DNA of 54,089 bases from an uncultured Muribaculaceae bacterium (GCA_910586455.1 CAJUHX010000008.1:1-54089); one strand, 5' to 3'. Counted from the stretch's first letter, positions 1-7,305 are shown. Translations and numbers: made by a program. Notes: generated from the letters alone by a model not told the origin.

Positions 1-102
1 GTCTTTGATTGTAGCAAGTCCGACCTGCGCCATTTCAGCGAGGTCTTGTTGTGTCAGGGATAGCGTTTCCCGACGCTGCTTCATTATATCTTTCAATTCC
101 AT
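1..102 (-). CDS. HTH (XRE/HipB-like) transcriptional regulator, N-terminal part
   Basis: Reading the minus strand from the ATG at 102 gives 34 residues (starting MELKDIMKQRRETLSL) that run off the left edge. The segment LTQQDLAEMAQVGLATIKD is a classic XRE helix-turn-helix with the LTQxxLAexAgv pattern. Antitoxins of the HipB type in Bacteroidota look like this and are usually followed by hipA, which would lie beyond the left edge. A full consensus promoter and a palindrome lie just upstream (separate entries), fitting an autoregulated toxin-antitoxin operon. The DNA-binding domain is seen directly; HipB identity is inferred from N-terminal sequence only, and a solitary XRE regulator is the alternative. 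Confidence 0.75.
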   Translation of the reverse strand, partial: MELKDIMKQRRETLSLTQQDLAEMAQVGLATIKD

Positions 103-126
103 AGTATGACATAATAAACTTTTGTG

Positions 127-158
127 CAAATATAGCAAGAAATCCTGACGCAACCAAA
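127..158 (-). promoter_or_regulatory. Bacteroidota promoter of the hipB-like gene
   Basis: On the minus strand TTTG (158-155) is followed after exactly 20 nt by TATATTTG (134-127), a perfect match to the phylum's -33/-7 consensus (TTTG, 19-21 nt, TAnnTTTG). Transcription would start near 120, about 18 nt before the ATG at 102. Confidence 0.7.
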
Positions 159-162
159 TAAG

Positions 163-180
163 AGTATGATAAAGCATACT
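163..180. promoter_or_regulatory. Candidate operator palindrome AGTATG-N6-CATACT
   Basis: A perfect 6-6-6 inverted repeat lies just upstream of the -33 box of the hipB-like gene. A further half-site copy AGTATG occurs at 103-108 beside the start codon, so the promoter is bracketed. This is the layout expected of an autorepressing XRE antitoxin. The pattern is seen; the function is inferred. Confidence 0.4.
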
Positions 181-266
181 TTCATTAATGTAATTGCCCA
201 GTAAAAGTCTTTGGAACGAATAGGGTATTATATGTTGTACTTTTATGAACGAGATTAGGCGTAAAG

Positions 267-448
267 TACACGGCTCTTTCATTTAACTTTGATGCTACAA
301 TGCGCCACTGTTAATCAAGTAGTTATATGTAGCTGTTTCGCAATGGCTGTGTTAATCTCATTTTGGATAAAAGGGTTAATGGCTTTTAACTAACTATCAG
401 CCATGCACTTTGAAAATTCCAAGCATTTTTAAATGAAAGAGCCGTGTA
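267..448. mobile_element. MITE-like element with perfect 20-bp terminal inverted repeats
   Basis: The 20 bases at 267-286 (starting TACACGGCTCTTTC) are the exact reverse complement of 429-448 (ending GAAAGAGCCGTGTA), enclosing 142 bp with no open reading frame of note. A perfect 20-bp repeat pair of this kind is typical of a miniature inverted-repeat element or a deletion remnant of an insertion sequence. No target-site duplication is visible at the borders. I do not recognise the family. It lies in the 771-bp gene-free stretch between the hipB-like gene and rbr. Confidence 0.5.
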
Positions 449-498
449 ACCCCCTTAAAATTTTGCTGTTGCTTGCTGGATATTTCAAAATTTTGCTC

Positions 499-506
499 TA
501 CCTTTG
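499..506 (+). promoter_or_regulatory. -7 box of a putative small RNA promoter
   Basis: TACCTTTG matches TAnnTTTG. A TTG lies at 473-475, giving a 23-nt spacer that is slightly long. Two copies of AAAATTTTGCT, at 457-467 and 487-497 (30 bp apart), precede it and could be activator or repressor sites. No convincing open reading frame follows, so a non-coding transcript is suggested. Confidence 0.4.
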
Positions 507-512
507 CAACAT

Positions 513-699
513 CAAAACTGAAACAACCAGCGCACTTTGACACCAATTATTAACTCTATTTGTTGAGTACAATGTTGAGTTGATAAATAGCCAATCTTTC
601 AAAGGTGTTGAAATTCAATAGTTTGATAAGATATTAATTCGGGGCTTCTCACCCCGACATATAGGACAACCTTTCAGACCATCAGGTCTGAAAGGTTGT
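513..699 (+). ncRNA. Candidate structured small RNA of about 190 nt
   Basis: Between the TACCTTTG box (499-506) and a strong hairpin (666-699) there is no reading frame, but several complementary segments. TTTGACACC near 538 can pair with GGTGTTGAAA near 604 (two G-U pairs), CTATTT near 556 with AAATAG near 584, and CGGGG (640-644) with CCCCG (652-656). Nested pairing with a promoter and a terminator at the right spacing suggests a free-standing RNA. The size is near that of 6S-type RNAs, but I cannot assign a family. An untranslated fragment of a decayed gene is the alternative. Confidence 0.35.
666..699 (+). terminator. 15-bp perfect hairpin, terminator of the putative small RNA
   Basis: The arms ACAACCTTTCAGACC (666-680) and its exact complement (685-699) enclose the tetraloop ATCA. 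The following TATTGTTC is only moderately T-rich. A smaller hairpin at 640-656 lies immediately upstream. Confidence 0.55.
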
Positions 700-768
700 T
701 ATTGTTCATAGTCCTACCATGTCCGATTACTCCTCTTATGAAACTGACAGAACTATAAACATCGACAA

Positions 769-819
769 AATGAACTGCATTCCAAAGTCAGACAAACAAC
801 TTTTGGAATGCAGTTCATT
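769..819. repeat. 18-bp perfect inverted repeat
   Basis: AATGAACTGCATTCCAAA at 769-786 is repeated as its exact reverse complement at 802-819, with a 15-nt loop. No gene covers it. It could be a second, distal terminator for the rbr operon (transcribed leftward) or the ends of a small decayed mobile element. Confidence 0.6.
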
Positions 820-837
820 ACTGTACAGTATCTCTCC

Positions 838-872
838 AAAAAAAACTTGGGACAGGACTGCGGAGCGCCTGT
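838..872 (-). terminator. Possible terminator of the perR-rbr operon
   Basis: Immediately after the rbr stop codon, reading leftward, a weak stem (ACAGG/CCTGT arms, 852-872) is followed by a run of eight T on the minus strand (838-845). The stem is short, so the call is tentative. Confidence 0.35.
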
Positions 873-873
873 A

Positions 874-1416
874 TTAATAGTTCCTTGCTTCTATTTCGAA
901 GAAGCTGCGTTTATGGCGGCATACAGGGCAGACTTCAGGGGCCTTTTTACCGATATGTATGTGTCCGCAATTGCGGCAAATCCATACTGCATCTCCGTCG
1001 CGTGAGAATACTATTCCATCTTCGATGTTCTGCAATAAACGGCGATAGCGCTCCTCGTGGTGTTTTTCAATAGCAGCTACAGCGCGGAAGCTGTACGCAA
1101 TCTCAGGAAATCCCTCGGCTTCAGCCTCCTCTGCCATCTTTGAGTACATTGAGGTCCATTCGTAGTTCTCACCTTGGGCGGCTTCCTTCAGATTATCCAT
1201 GGTATCGGAGATTTCGCCTCCGTTCAATAGCTTGAACCACAGCTTGGCATGCTCTTTCTCGTTGTTTGCAGTTTCCTCAAAGATTGCCGCAATTTGCTCG
1301 TATCCATCCTTGCGTGCCTTTGAGGCAAAGTAGGAATACTTGTTGCGTGCCATTGATTCACCGGCAAAGGCTTCCTGAAGATTACGTTCAGTTTTTGTTC
1401 CTTTTAAATTTTTCAT
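874..1416 (-). CDS. rbr: Rubrerythrin
   Basis: A 180-residue cytoplasmic non-haem diiron protein that reduces hydrogen peroxide, protecting anaerobes from oxidative stress. The N-terminal ferritin-like four-helix domain carries E20 and E53-x-x-H56, a second carboxylate cluster around 96-99 (AEAEGF), and further acidic residues and histidines near 117-122. The C-terminal rubredoxin domain has CRNC (147-150) and CPVC (163-166) for the Fe(Cys)4 centre. Length and domain order are normal for the family. It lies 10 bp downstream of perR in the same direction, so the two are probably cotranscribed and PerR-controlled. The start MKNLKG is the usual rubrerythrin N-terminus. Confidence 0.96.
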   Translation of the reverse strand: MKNLKGTKTERNLQEAFAGESMARNKYSYFASKARKDGYEQIAAIFEETANNEKEHAKLWFKLLNGGEISDTMDNLKEAAQGENYEWTSMYSKMAEEAEAEGFPEIAYSFRAVAAIEKHHEERYRRLLQNIEDGIVFSRDGDAVWICRNCGHIHIGKKAPEVCPVCRHKRSFFEIEARNY

Positions 1417-1426
1417 TGTTGTGTTT

Positions 1427-1867
1427 TTATTTAGTTATACTATCGTCATTTACTATTTCGCTACAATCCGGACAAATACCCTTAAAATATACATTTACGT
1501 TATCGCAACAGAAATTGGCCGGGGCCGTCAATGCTGACATGTCAAGCGGAATATCGAAAATCTTTTTACACTCACGGCATATAAAATGCGCATGCGGTAA
1601 GGGTAGTGTCGAGTCGTACCGGGTGGAATCAGGCGATATGTTTATATCATTAACCAGCCCCTTCTCGGCAAGCAACTTCAAATTATTAAATACAGTAGTT
1701 CTTGACAGTGTAGGATTATTCCGATGTACAAACGTATATATTTCTTCAGCAGTAGGATGACTCTTGCTTGTAGATACAAATTCCAGAATCTCAAGCCGCT
1801 GAATCGACGGTCTGATACCTGCCTCAGTTATTTTCCTGAGTAATTCGGCTTTTTCAATTTTATTCAT
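1427..1867 (-). CDS. perR: Peroxide-responsive repressor PerR (Fur family)
   Basis: This 146-residue Fur-family regulator has an N-terminal winged helix (to about residue 85) and a C-terminal dimerisation and metal domain. The regulatory-metal ligands known from Bacillus subtilis PerR have counterparts at H37, D85, H92, H94 and D105. The last being aspartate rather than glutamate is the feature that favours peroxide-sensing PerR over Fur. The structural zinc site is C97-x2-C100 and C132-x2-C135. The gene heads the perR-rbr unit, and its promoter overlaps a palindrome that may be its own operator. PerR with ferrous iron would repress rbr until peroxide oxidises the sensing histidines. A different Fur paralogue cannot be fully excluded. 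Confidence 0.9.
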   Translation of the reverse strand: MNKIEKAELLRKITEAGIRPSIQRLEILEFVSTSKSHPTAEEIYTFVHRNNPTLSRTTVFNNLKLLAEKGLVNDINISPDSTRYDSTLPLPHAHFICRECKKIFDIPLDMSALTAPANFCCDNVNVYFKGICPDCSEIVNDDSITK

Positions 1868-1885
1868 TTCTGAAATTAGTTTAAT

Positions 1886-1930
1886 TTTGTATTCAGTACA
1901 AAGTTATAGTAAATCCAATAAGCATGCAAG
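1886..1930 (-). promoter_or_regulatory. perR-rbr promoter with overlapping palindrome
   Basis: CTTG (1930-1927) and TAACTTTG (1906-1899) on the minus strand are separated by 20 nt, matching the phylum consensus. The predicted start is near 1892, about 25 nt before the perR ATG. The palindrome TTTGTA-N5-TACAAA (1886-1902) overlaps the -7 box and start site, where a bound repressor would block transcription. Confidence 0.65.
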
Positions 1931-2061
1931 AGTTTTAACTTTCTTTAAAACTCAACATTTCAATCCATATATAGTATTTTACTAATTTACAACCTATTAC
2001 CTAAAATAAATCGTAATACAGAAAAGGACTGTAGCAACAAAGCAAGTGAGCTATGGGCTTG

Positions 2062-3414
2062 TCAGATATTCACTACCATTATTTTTTTCGCACCGATGCG
2101 AGCTTCGAGATACTTCACAAGCTTATCGTGGTCGGCTTTAGGCAGTGGAGCACTCGTTTTTATCATAGCCACGGCTGTAGTATCGGCGTCAAGCGTGTCG
2201 GCAGGCGCCACAAACACAGCATTGGCTATTCCTATCTGCTGTATGGCGGGGAATATCACTCTCAGTTCGGGAGATATGGTTACTGACAGCTTCTGCGACG
2301 TGTCTTCGCGGGCTATCACAGCCCTAAGCGAGTCGATGGTCGATTGCTGGCGGGAAATAGTATTCTGAGTCAGACGGAATATATCGTCGGCCGAAGTATT
2401 CTGCACATTAGCCAAAGGTGAATCGCCTCCCTGAATAAAAATCAGCTTTGTTCCTTGTAGCCCATAGTACTTAAGTTTGGCCGACAATGCAAGCTGCAGA
2501 GAGTCGACTGGAAGGGTGTGCCCTATCATTGTCATCTGCAGACAGCGTTCGCCATTTTCAGTAAATATCTTGCGGTTCAGTACCTGAGTGTCGGGGAAGT
2601 TACATTCTTCGGCTATGAATCGGTCGGCGTTGGCCTGGAAGCGGCTTTGGGTAAGCATGTTGTATGTAAGGTATATACTCGGCAGCATGGTAAGTATGGC
2701 CAGCGAATACACAACATGGCGAACGCGGCGCGCCCTGACGTTGTCGGCATCGTTCACGCCCTTATATTTCATAAACTTTACACCTACAAAAGTGGCGAAA
2801 GCTATGTATATGGAGTTGATTACGAAAAGATATAGCGCACCCAGAAAGTAGTCCATCTGCCATGTGGCCAGGCCATAGCCGGCAGTACATAGCGGAGGCA
2901 TCAGTGCGGTTGCTATGGCCACGCCTGGTATCACATTACCTTTGTTGGTACTGCCCAATGCCACTATGCCCGCTCCGCCGCCTACAAAGCCTATCAGCAC
3001 GTCGTATATGGTCGGAGATGTACGTGCCAGCAACTCGCTGTGCTGCTCGTTTACCGGCGAAATCAGAAAGTAAAGCGTCGACGTTATCACCGAAAAGCCC
3101 GCAGCCATCAGCAGGTTGCGAAGGCAGCGCTTGAGCAGCGCGAAGTCGTGGATGCCTACTCCCAGGCCTATGCCTATGATAGGGCCCATAAGAGGAGATA
3201 TCAGCATGGCGCCGATAATCACTGCCGTTGAGTTGGTATTCAGGCCCAGCGAGGCTATGAATATCGCCAATATAAGTATGACGATATTAGTGCCTTTGAA
3301 CGATACACCCTCGCGTATGGCGGCTTCGGCCTCGGCCTGCGATACGAGCTGCCCGGAAAATGAAAAATAATTGATGAAAAATTCAGTGATTTTAGTACCG
3401 AAGTTCTGCTTCAT
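2062..3414 (-). CDS. DUF389 family membrane protein
   Basis: A 450-residue integral membrane protein of the DUF389 (TIGR00341-like) family, function unknown. The family core is clear: hydrophobic segments begin near residue 43 (TNIVILILAIFIASLGL), followed by the signature NSTAVIIGAMLISPLMGPI and a second family motif ATALMPPLCTAGYGLA. Several more membrane segments extend to about 260. The last 190 residues are soluble and not recognised. It is the last gene of a leftward run, 47 bp after the DUF4831 gene, and may share its transcript. Transport or ion sensing has been suggested for relatives, but nothing here shows it. Confidence 0.88.
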   Translation of the reverse strand: MKQNFGTKITEFFINYFSFSGQLVSQAEAEAAIREGVSFKGTNIVILILAIFIASLGLNTNSTAVIIGAMLISPLMGPIIGIGLGVGIHDFALLKRCLRNLLMAAGFSVITSTLYFLISPVNEQHSELLARTSPTIYDVLIGFVGGGAGIVALGSTNKGNVIPGVAIATALMPPLCTAGYGLATWQMDYFLGALYLFVINSIYIAFATFVGVKFMKYKGVNDADNVRARRVRHVVYSLAILTMLPSIYLTYNMLTQSRFQANADRFIAEECNFPDTQVLNRKIFTENGERCLQMTMIGHTLPVDSLQLALSAKLKYYGLQGTKLIFIQGGDSPLANVQNTSADDIFRLTQNTISRQQSTIDSLRAVIAREDTSQKLSVTISPELRVIFPAIQQIGIANAVFVAPADTLDADTTAVAMIKTSAPLPKADHDKLVKYLEARIGAKKIMVVNI

Positions 3415-3461
3415 TTCTGTAGGTATATTGTTATGGCGCCTTCGCCAGTGGGCTTATAGCT

Positions 3462-4553
3462 CTATTCTCCGGCCGGACCGAGCAGCAGCACAGCGCCTGT
3501 GGCGGGATCAAGCTGGAGTTTCGACGGAGCTTTCTTGTCGGTGAACAGTCCGGGGTCAAGGCCGAAGGTGACGCCCTGCTGGGCCATGTCGACGGTAGTG
3601 CGGGCAACTACATTGTCGCGGAAATAAACTGTCACGTCGGCTGTACCGGGGATGGTGTATGCCACGCCGCCCTTGGGAAATTTCTTTTCCTCGCCTTTTT
3701 CGTTCACCGGCAGCGAGGCCTGCTCACGGGCCGTGATATTGATGGTCACGGGCTCGCCGGACAAGTCGTCTGCATCCACAAAGCCGTCGGTAAGCGATAT
3801 ACGGCTGATTACCTTGCCGGAGATATCCTCGGCGTCATCAGGCACCACTGTGGCGGTGTACACCCGGGTATATGTCTTTACTGTTCCGGCAAACATGGCA
3901 GTAAGGGCGGCCTCCTGTGCCGACAGGTTCTCCAGGGCGAGCTGGAGCGACAGACCGTCGGGCGGAGTGTTGTCGGCCTGACCCGATATGAGGTCACTGC
4001 GCATCTCGCGAAGTTCGAATATGCGTTGGGCGGCGAGTTCGGCTCTTTTCGAGGTTGATGAACTCTGAATCATTTCTTGAGTCATGGCTTCGCGGGCTGC
4101 GGGAACTTCAAGCGGAGTGGGTTTGGCGGCCACAGGCACCGGCAGGTCTACTGCTACTTCGTCGGCAATCTCGTCGGTATTGAGCGAGAGCATGCAGCCC
4201 GACTCGTTGAGTATCATATACGGAGTGCTGCCCGATTTGAACTGCACCTGCCAGCGGTTTGAGTCGTCGGCCTCGCCGTGAGTGCCTATTACCACCGATT
4301 TTACCTGCAGCTGTGTGGAGGGCGCGGTTATGGCATCGGCGATATTGAGGTAGCGGCGGGCATAGTTATAAAACTCGCCGGGAGTCTTTTCGGTAAATTC
4401 GGCCTCCACGGTCACATCCACGGCAGTACGGGGCAGACTGTAGGCCAAAGCGTATTCGCCGGACTTGGAGGCTGTGAATTTCTGTGTGGTCTGGGCTGTA
4501 GCGGCCGGCATAAGCAGCGATGCCGCGGCAGCAAATAAAAGGATGCGTTTCAT
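3462..4553 (-). CDS. DUF4831 family secreted protein
   Basis: A 363-residue protein with a signal peptide (MKRILLFAAAASLLMPAATA). The body matches the Bacteroidota DUF4831 family: an N-terminal segment with EYALAYSLPRTAV and TPGEFYNYARRYLNI, then a beta-rich remainder. Function is unknown. The reading frame stays open for 78 more codons upstream, but that stretch is rich in Arg and His and lies inside nnr in another frame. The ATG at 4553 gives a proper signal peptide and a 4-bp ATGA overlap with the nnr stop, so translation is probably coupled. It is likely periplasmic or surface-associated. Confidence 0.88.
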   Translation of the reverse strand: MKRILLFAAAASLLMPAATAQTTQKFTASKSGEYALAYSLPRTAVDVTVEAEFTEKTPGEFYNYARRYLNIADAITAPSTQLQVKSVVIGTHGEADDSNRWQVQFKSGSTPYMILNESGCMLSLNTDEIADEVAVDLPVPVAAKPTPLEVPAAREAMTQEMIQSSSTSKRAELAAQRIFELREMRSDLISGQADNTPPDGLSLQLALENLSAQEAALTAMFAGTVKTYTRVYTATVVPDDAEDISGKVISRISLTDGFVDADDLSGEPVTINITAREQASLPVNEKGEEKKFPKGGVAYTIPGTADVTVYFRDNVVARTTVDMAQQGVTFGLDPGLFTDKKAPSKLQLDPATGAVLLLGPAGE

Positions 4554-6082
4554 TTCATTATCTTTTTGATGGCGGCACCTACGGAGTCGGCCACGTCGTC
4601 GGCGGCCACACCGTACTGGCCATGGCGGTTTTCTGCTATCTGTCCGGCTACGCCGTGGATGTATACACCGGCCACGGCGGCCATCTCGGGTTTGATGCCC
4701 TGGGCTATCAGGCCGGTAATGATACCGGTGAGTACGTCGCCGGTGCCTGCGGTGGCAAGGGCCGGAGTACCCGACGAATTGATGCACACCTTGCGATCGG
4801 GGCGCACCACGTATGTATAGTAGCCTTTGAGCACTATTATTACTTTGTAAGCCTCGGCCATCTCCATGGCTTTGGCCAGACGGGCCTCGGGCGAGGGCTG
4901 GGTGCCGAATAGGCGGTCGAATTCAGCAGCATGCGGCGTGAGTACCGACAGCACGGGCACATAGTTGAGCATTGTCGGGCGCAGGGCTATGCAGTTGAGC
5001 GCATCGGCGTCGAGTACCAGTGGACGGCTGTTGGCATTGGCCACCTTCAGGAATCTCTCCAGAGCGTTGATGGTGCTGTCGTCGGTGCCTATGCCGGGGC
5101 CTATGCCTACGGCGTTATAGTCGTGCTTGAGCACTATTTCGGTAATCATCACATCGCTCTGGTCGCGCAGAAACAGTGCCGAAGGTACTGCAGACTGCAC
5201 CAGAAAGTAGCCGCAGCGGGCCGAGTAGCAGGTGACCTTGCCTGCGCCTGAGCGGACGGCAGCCTTGGTGGCGAGGATTGCTGCGCCTTCCATACCGTAG
5301 CTTCCGGCAAATATTATGGCGCTGCCGAAGTCTGCCTTGGAACAGCATAGCGGACGACGCGGCAGCAGCAGGCTCACCTCACTGCTTTCTATCAGGTAGT
5401 AGTTTTCCTGTATGTTGCGCATGGCCTGATGACTGTAGCCGATGTCGACTACTTTCCAGCGGCCTACTACCTCGGCGTTCTCGGCCATGAAGAAGGCTAT
5501 GCGGGGTAATCCCAGAGCCAGGGTGGTATCGGCGTTGACTATATTGCGGTTTATCAGCCCCGAGGTGGGATCAGACGGCAGACCCGAGGGTACGTCGACC
5601 GATATTATCCGGGCTCCGGACTCGTTGATGATGCGTACTATATGCTGGTATCCGCCGGTAAGGCGGCCGCTGTAGTTGCCGTCGCAAAGGCCGTCGATTA
5701 CTACCGATTTCTCGCTCAGTTCTGGCATGGTGAACTGCAGCCCTGTGACCTCGATGAAGTCGCACGATGCGTTCTCGTCCTCAATCAGGCGGGTGCGGCA
5801 GGCCTCGCACTCCGGTGTGAGCCGGTGCCCGCCGATGTTGAACAGGTATATCTCCATGTCGTAGCCGGCGGCACACATCAGGCGACATGCCTCCAGAGTG
5901 TATGCACCGCAGTCGTTTTCGCCGGCGAAAACGGTTATACGCCGTCCGGGCTTGATTTCGCGCATCAGCGCCTCCGACAGAAAGTCGCCGGTACGCAGCA
6001 CAAAGTCGAGCTCGCTCAACTGCTGCTCGGACATTGTATGCTGGCGTATACGGCGTATATCGTCGTTGCTGTACAATCTCAT
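4550..6082 (-). CDS. nnr: Bifunctional NAD(P)H-hydrate epimerase / ADP-dependent dehydratase with a degenerate epimerase domain
   Basis: A 510-residue YjeF-type metabolite-repair enzyme that restores NADH and NADPH from their hydrates. The C-terminal dehydratase (from about 245) is intact: DFGSAIIFAGSYGMEGAA, the TPHAAEFDRL segment, and the catalytic loop NSSGTPALATAGTGD with Asp449. The N-terminal epimerase (1-235) is recognisable from the VIDGL segment (128-132) and SVDVPSGL (161-168). The usual NNGGDG substrate and potassium loop, however, is replaced by AGENDCGAYT at 53-62, so epimerase activity is doubtful. The gene overlaps both neighbours by 4 bp (ATGA), making a tight TSCPD-nnr-DUF4831 unit. 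The dehydratase function is firm; loss of the epimerase is inferred. Confidence 0.9.
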   Translation of the reverse strand: MRLYSNDDIRRIRQHTMSEQQLSELDFVLRTGDFLSEALMREIKPGRRITVFAGENDCGAYTLEACRLMCAAGYDMEIYLFNIGGHRLTPECEACRTRLIEDENASCDFIEVTGLQFTMPELSEKSVVIDGLCDGNYSGRLTGGYQHIVRIINESGARIISVDVPSGLPSDPTSGLINRNIVNADTTLALGLPRIAFFMAENAEVVGRWKVVDIGYSHQAMRNIQENYYLIESSEVSLLLPRRPLCCSKADFGSAIIFAGSYGMEGAAILATKAAVRSGAGKVTCYSARCGYFLVQSAVPSALFLRDQSDVMITEIVLKHDYNAVGIGPGIGTDDSTINALERFLKVANANSRPLVLDADALNCIALRPTMLNYVPVLSVLTPHAAEFDRLFGTQPSPEARLAKAMEMAEAYKVIIVLKGYYTYVVRPDRKVCINSSGTPALATAGTGDVLTGIITGLIAQGIKPEMAAVAGVYIHGVAGQIAENRHGQYGVAADDVADSVGAAIKKIMK

Positions 6083-6339
6083 AGCTCTTCGGAAATCGAT
6101 TCAAGAGCGCGCGCGAGCTGGTCGGGGCACGAGGTTCCTTTGTTGCCGCACTCTATTCCGCGCAGTGTGGCTATTACTGCGCTCAGGTCCTTACCTTTTA
6201 CCAGGGCAGCGATACCTTTGAGATTGCCGCTGCACCCGCCGGTAAAGGACACTCGGCCCAGAGTACGGGTTTCAGGATTTACTTCTATGTCGATAAGGCG
6301 GCTGCAGGTGCCGCACGGAGTGTACTGATACTGTTTCAT
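6079..6339 (-). CDS. TSCPD domain-containing protein (TIGR03905-like)
   Basis: A small 86-residue cytoplasmic protein with paired cysteines: CGTC near 9-12, GGCSGN near 34-39, then ECGNKGTSCPDQL near 63-75. This is the TSCPD pattern also found at the C-terminus of some ribonucleotide reductases and named after the TSCPDQ signature. The stand-alone function is unknown; metal or nucleotide binding is a family-level guess. It is the first gene of a leftward operon and overlaps nnr by 4 bp. The -7 promoter box ends only 8 nt before the ATG, suggesting a leaderless or nearly leaderless mRNA. Confidence 0.88.
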   Translation of the reverse strand: MKQYQYTPCGTCSRLIDIEVNPETRTLGRVSFTGGCSGNLKGIAALVKGKDLSAVIATLRGIECGNKGTSCPDQLARALESISEEL

Positions 6340-6346
6340 AATAATG

Positions 6347-6354
6347 CAAAGTTA
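6347..6354 (-). promoter_or_regulatory. -7 box of the TSCPD-nnr operon
   Basis: TAACTTTG on the minus strand lies 8 nt before the ATG at 6339. TTTC at 6378-6375, 20 nt upstream, is one mismatch from the -33 TTTG. The start site would fall at or within a few bases of the start codon. Confidence 0.6.
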
Positions 6355-6419
6355 CTGCAATATTTTGTGAGTATGAAAGGTATTAAATTATGTTAACACA
6401 TTTATAGCCGAAAAATGGC

Positions 6420-6427
6420 TACCTTTG
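6420..6427 (+). promoter_or_regulatory. -7 box of the glycosyltransferase-thyA-folA operon
   Basis: TACCTTTG lies 9 nt before the ATG at 6436, giving a transcript with almost no leader. This also decides the start: the in-frame ATG at 6415 lies upstream of the box and could not be on the mRNA. No clear -33 TTTG is present. Confidence 0.5.
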
Positions 6428-6435
6428 TATTCATA

Positions 6436-7281
6436 ATGAAGCTGCACGCATCGATTGTAACATATAATACCGATTGCGCCGAGTTGCGCAAGTGTATCGA
6501 CTCTCTGCTGGCCGACAGCGGGGTGGTAGGCCGGGTTTATGTGGTCGACAACAGCAGTTCGGAATCAACAGCCGCAGTGTGTGCCGAGTATAGCGGGATT
6601 GTGAAGTATATACCCCACCCCAACACCGGCTACGGCGATGCCCACAATGTGGCGTTGCACCAAAGCATCGAGGCCGACACTGCACTGCATCTGGTTATAA
6701 ACAGCGATGTATATTTCCGCCCCGGCACTCTGGCTGCGTGCGTGGCTTATATGGCGGACAATCCGGAGGTGGTGCAGCTGATACCCCACACCGTGTACCC
6801 CGACGGCAGCGAACAGTATGTGATACACCCGCTGCCGACTCCGCTCGACATGTTCATGCGCGGTTTTATGCCCGAAAGCTGGCTGAAACGTCGGCGCCGC
6901 CGCTACCAGTTGCGCGACCGCGACCCCAAGGCAACCGTCAACGCCCCCTACCACCACGGTTGCTTCATGCTGCTGCGCACTGCGGCAGTGGCAAGCGTAG
7001 GCCTGTTCGACCCGCGCTTCTTCATGTACCCCGAGGATATCGACCTTACACGCCGCATGCACCGGCTGGGCCGAACCGTCTACTGGCCCGGGGCTGAAAT
7101 CGTCCATGCCCACAGGGCAGAGTCGAAGCGCTCGGGCCGCATGCGCCGCATACATATCGCCAACATGCTGCGGTACTTCCGCAAATGGGGCTTCTTTTTT
7201 GACCTTGAGCGCAGGCAGGTGAACCGCCGCCTGATGAAGGAGTATAACACTAAGGGTCTGTCTAATAGTGTATTTAAATAA
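6436..7281 (+). CDS. Glycosyltransferase family 2 (rhamnosyltransferase-like)
   Basis: A 281-residue GT-A fold enzyme that would transfer a sugar from a nucleotide donor, probably to a cell-surface glycan. The N-terminus shows the GT2 strand ASIVTYNTD and VYVVDNSSS. The donor and metal motif is INSDVYF near 82-88. The later HGCFMLLRTAAV and FDPRFFMYPEDIDLTRR match WbbL-like rhamnosyltransferases, with the ED pair as acceptor-side acids. The start MKLHASIV was chosen because it begins exactly at the first beta strand and follows the promoter box; an ATG seven codons upstream is less likely. It is followed 24 bp later by thyA. The sugar specificity cannot be read from sequence. Confidence 0.87.
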   Translation: MKLHASIVTYNTDCAELRKCIDSLLADSGVVGRVYVVDNSSSESTAAVCAEYSGIVKYIPHPNTGYGDAHNVALHQSIEADTALHLVINSDVYFRPGTLAACVAYMADNPEVVQLIPHTVYPDGSEQYVIHPLPTPLDMFMRGFMPESWLKRRRRRYQLRDRDPKATVNAPYHHGCFMLLRTAAVASVGLFDPRFFMYPEDIDLTRRMHRLGRTVYWPGAEIVHAHRAESKRSGRMRRIHIANMLRYFRKWGFFFDLERRQVNRRLMKEYNTKGLSNSVFK

Positions 7282-7305
7282 ATCCCAAAAAAATTATATC
7301 AGAGA

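Noticed and set aside
3462..4787. Long form of the DUF4831 gene starting at 4787
   Set aside because: The extra 78 residues are Arg/His-rich and lie in another frame of nnr; the ATG at 4553 gives a signal peptide.
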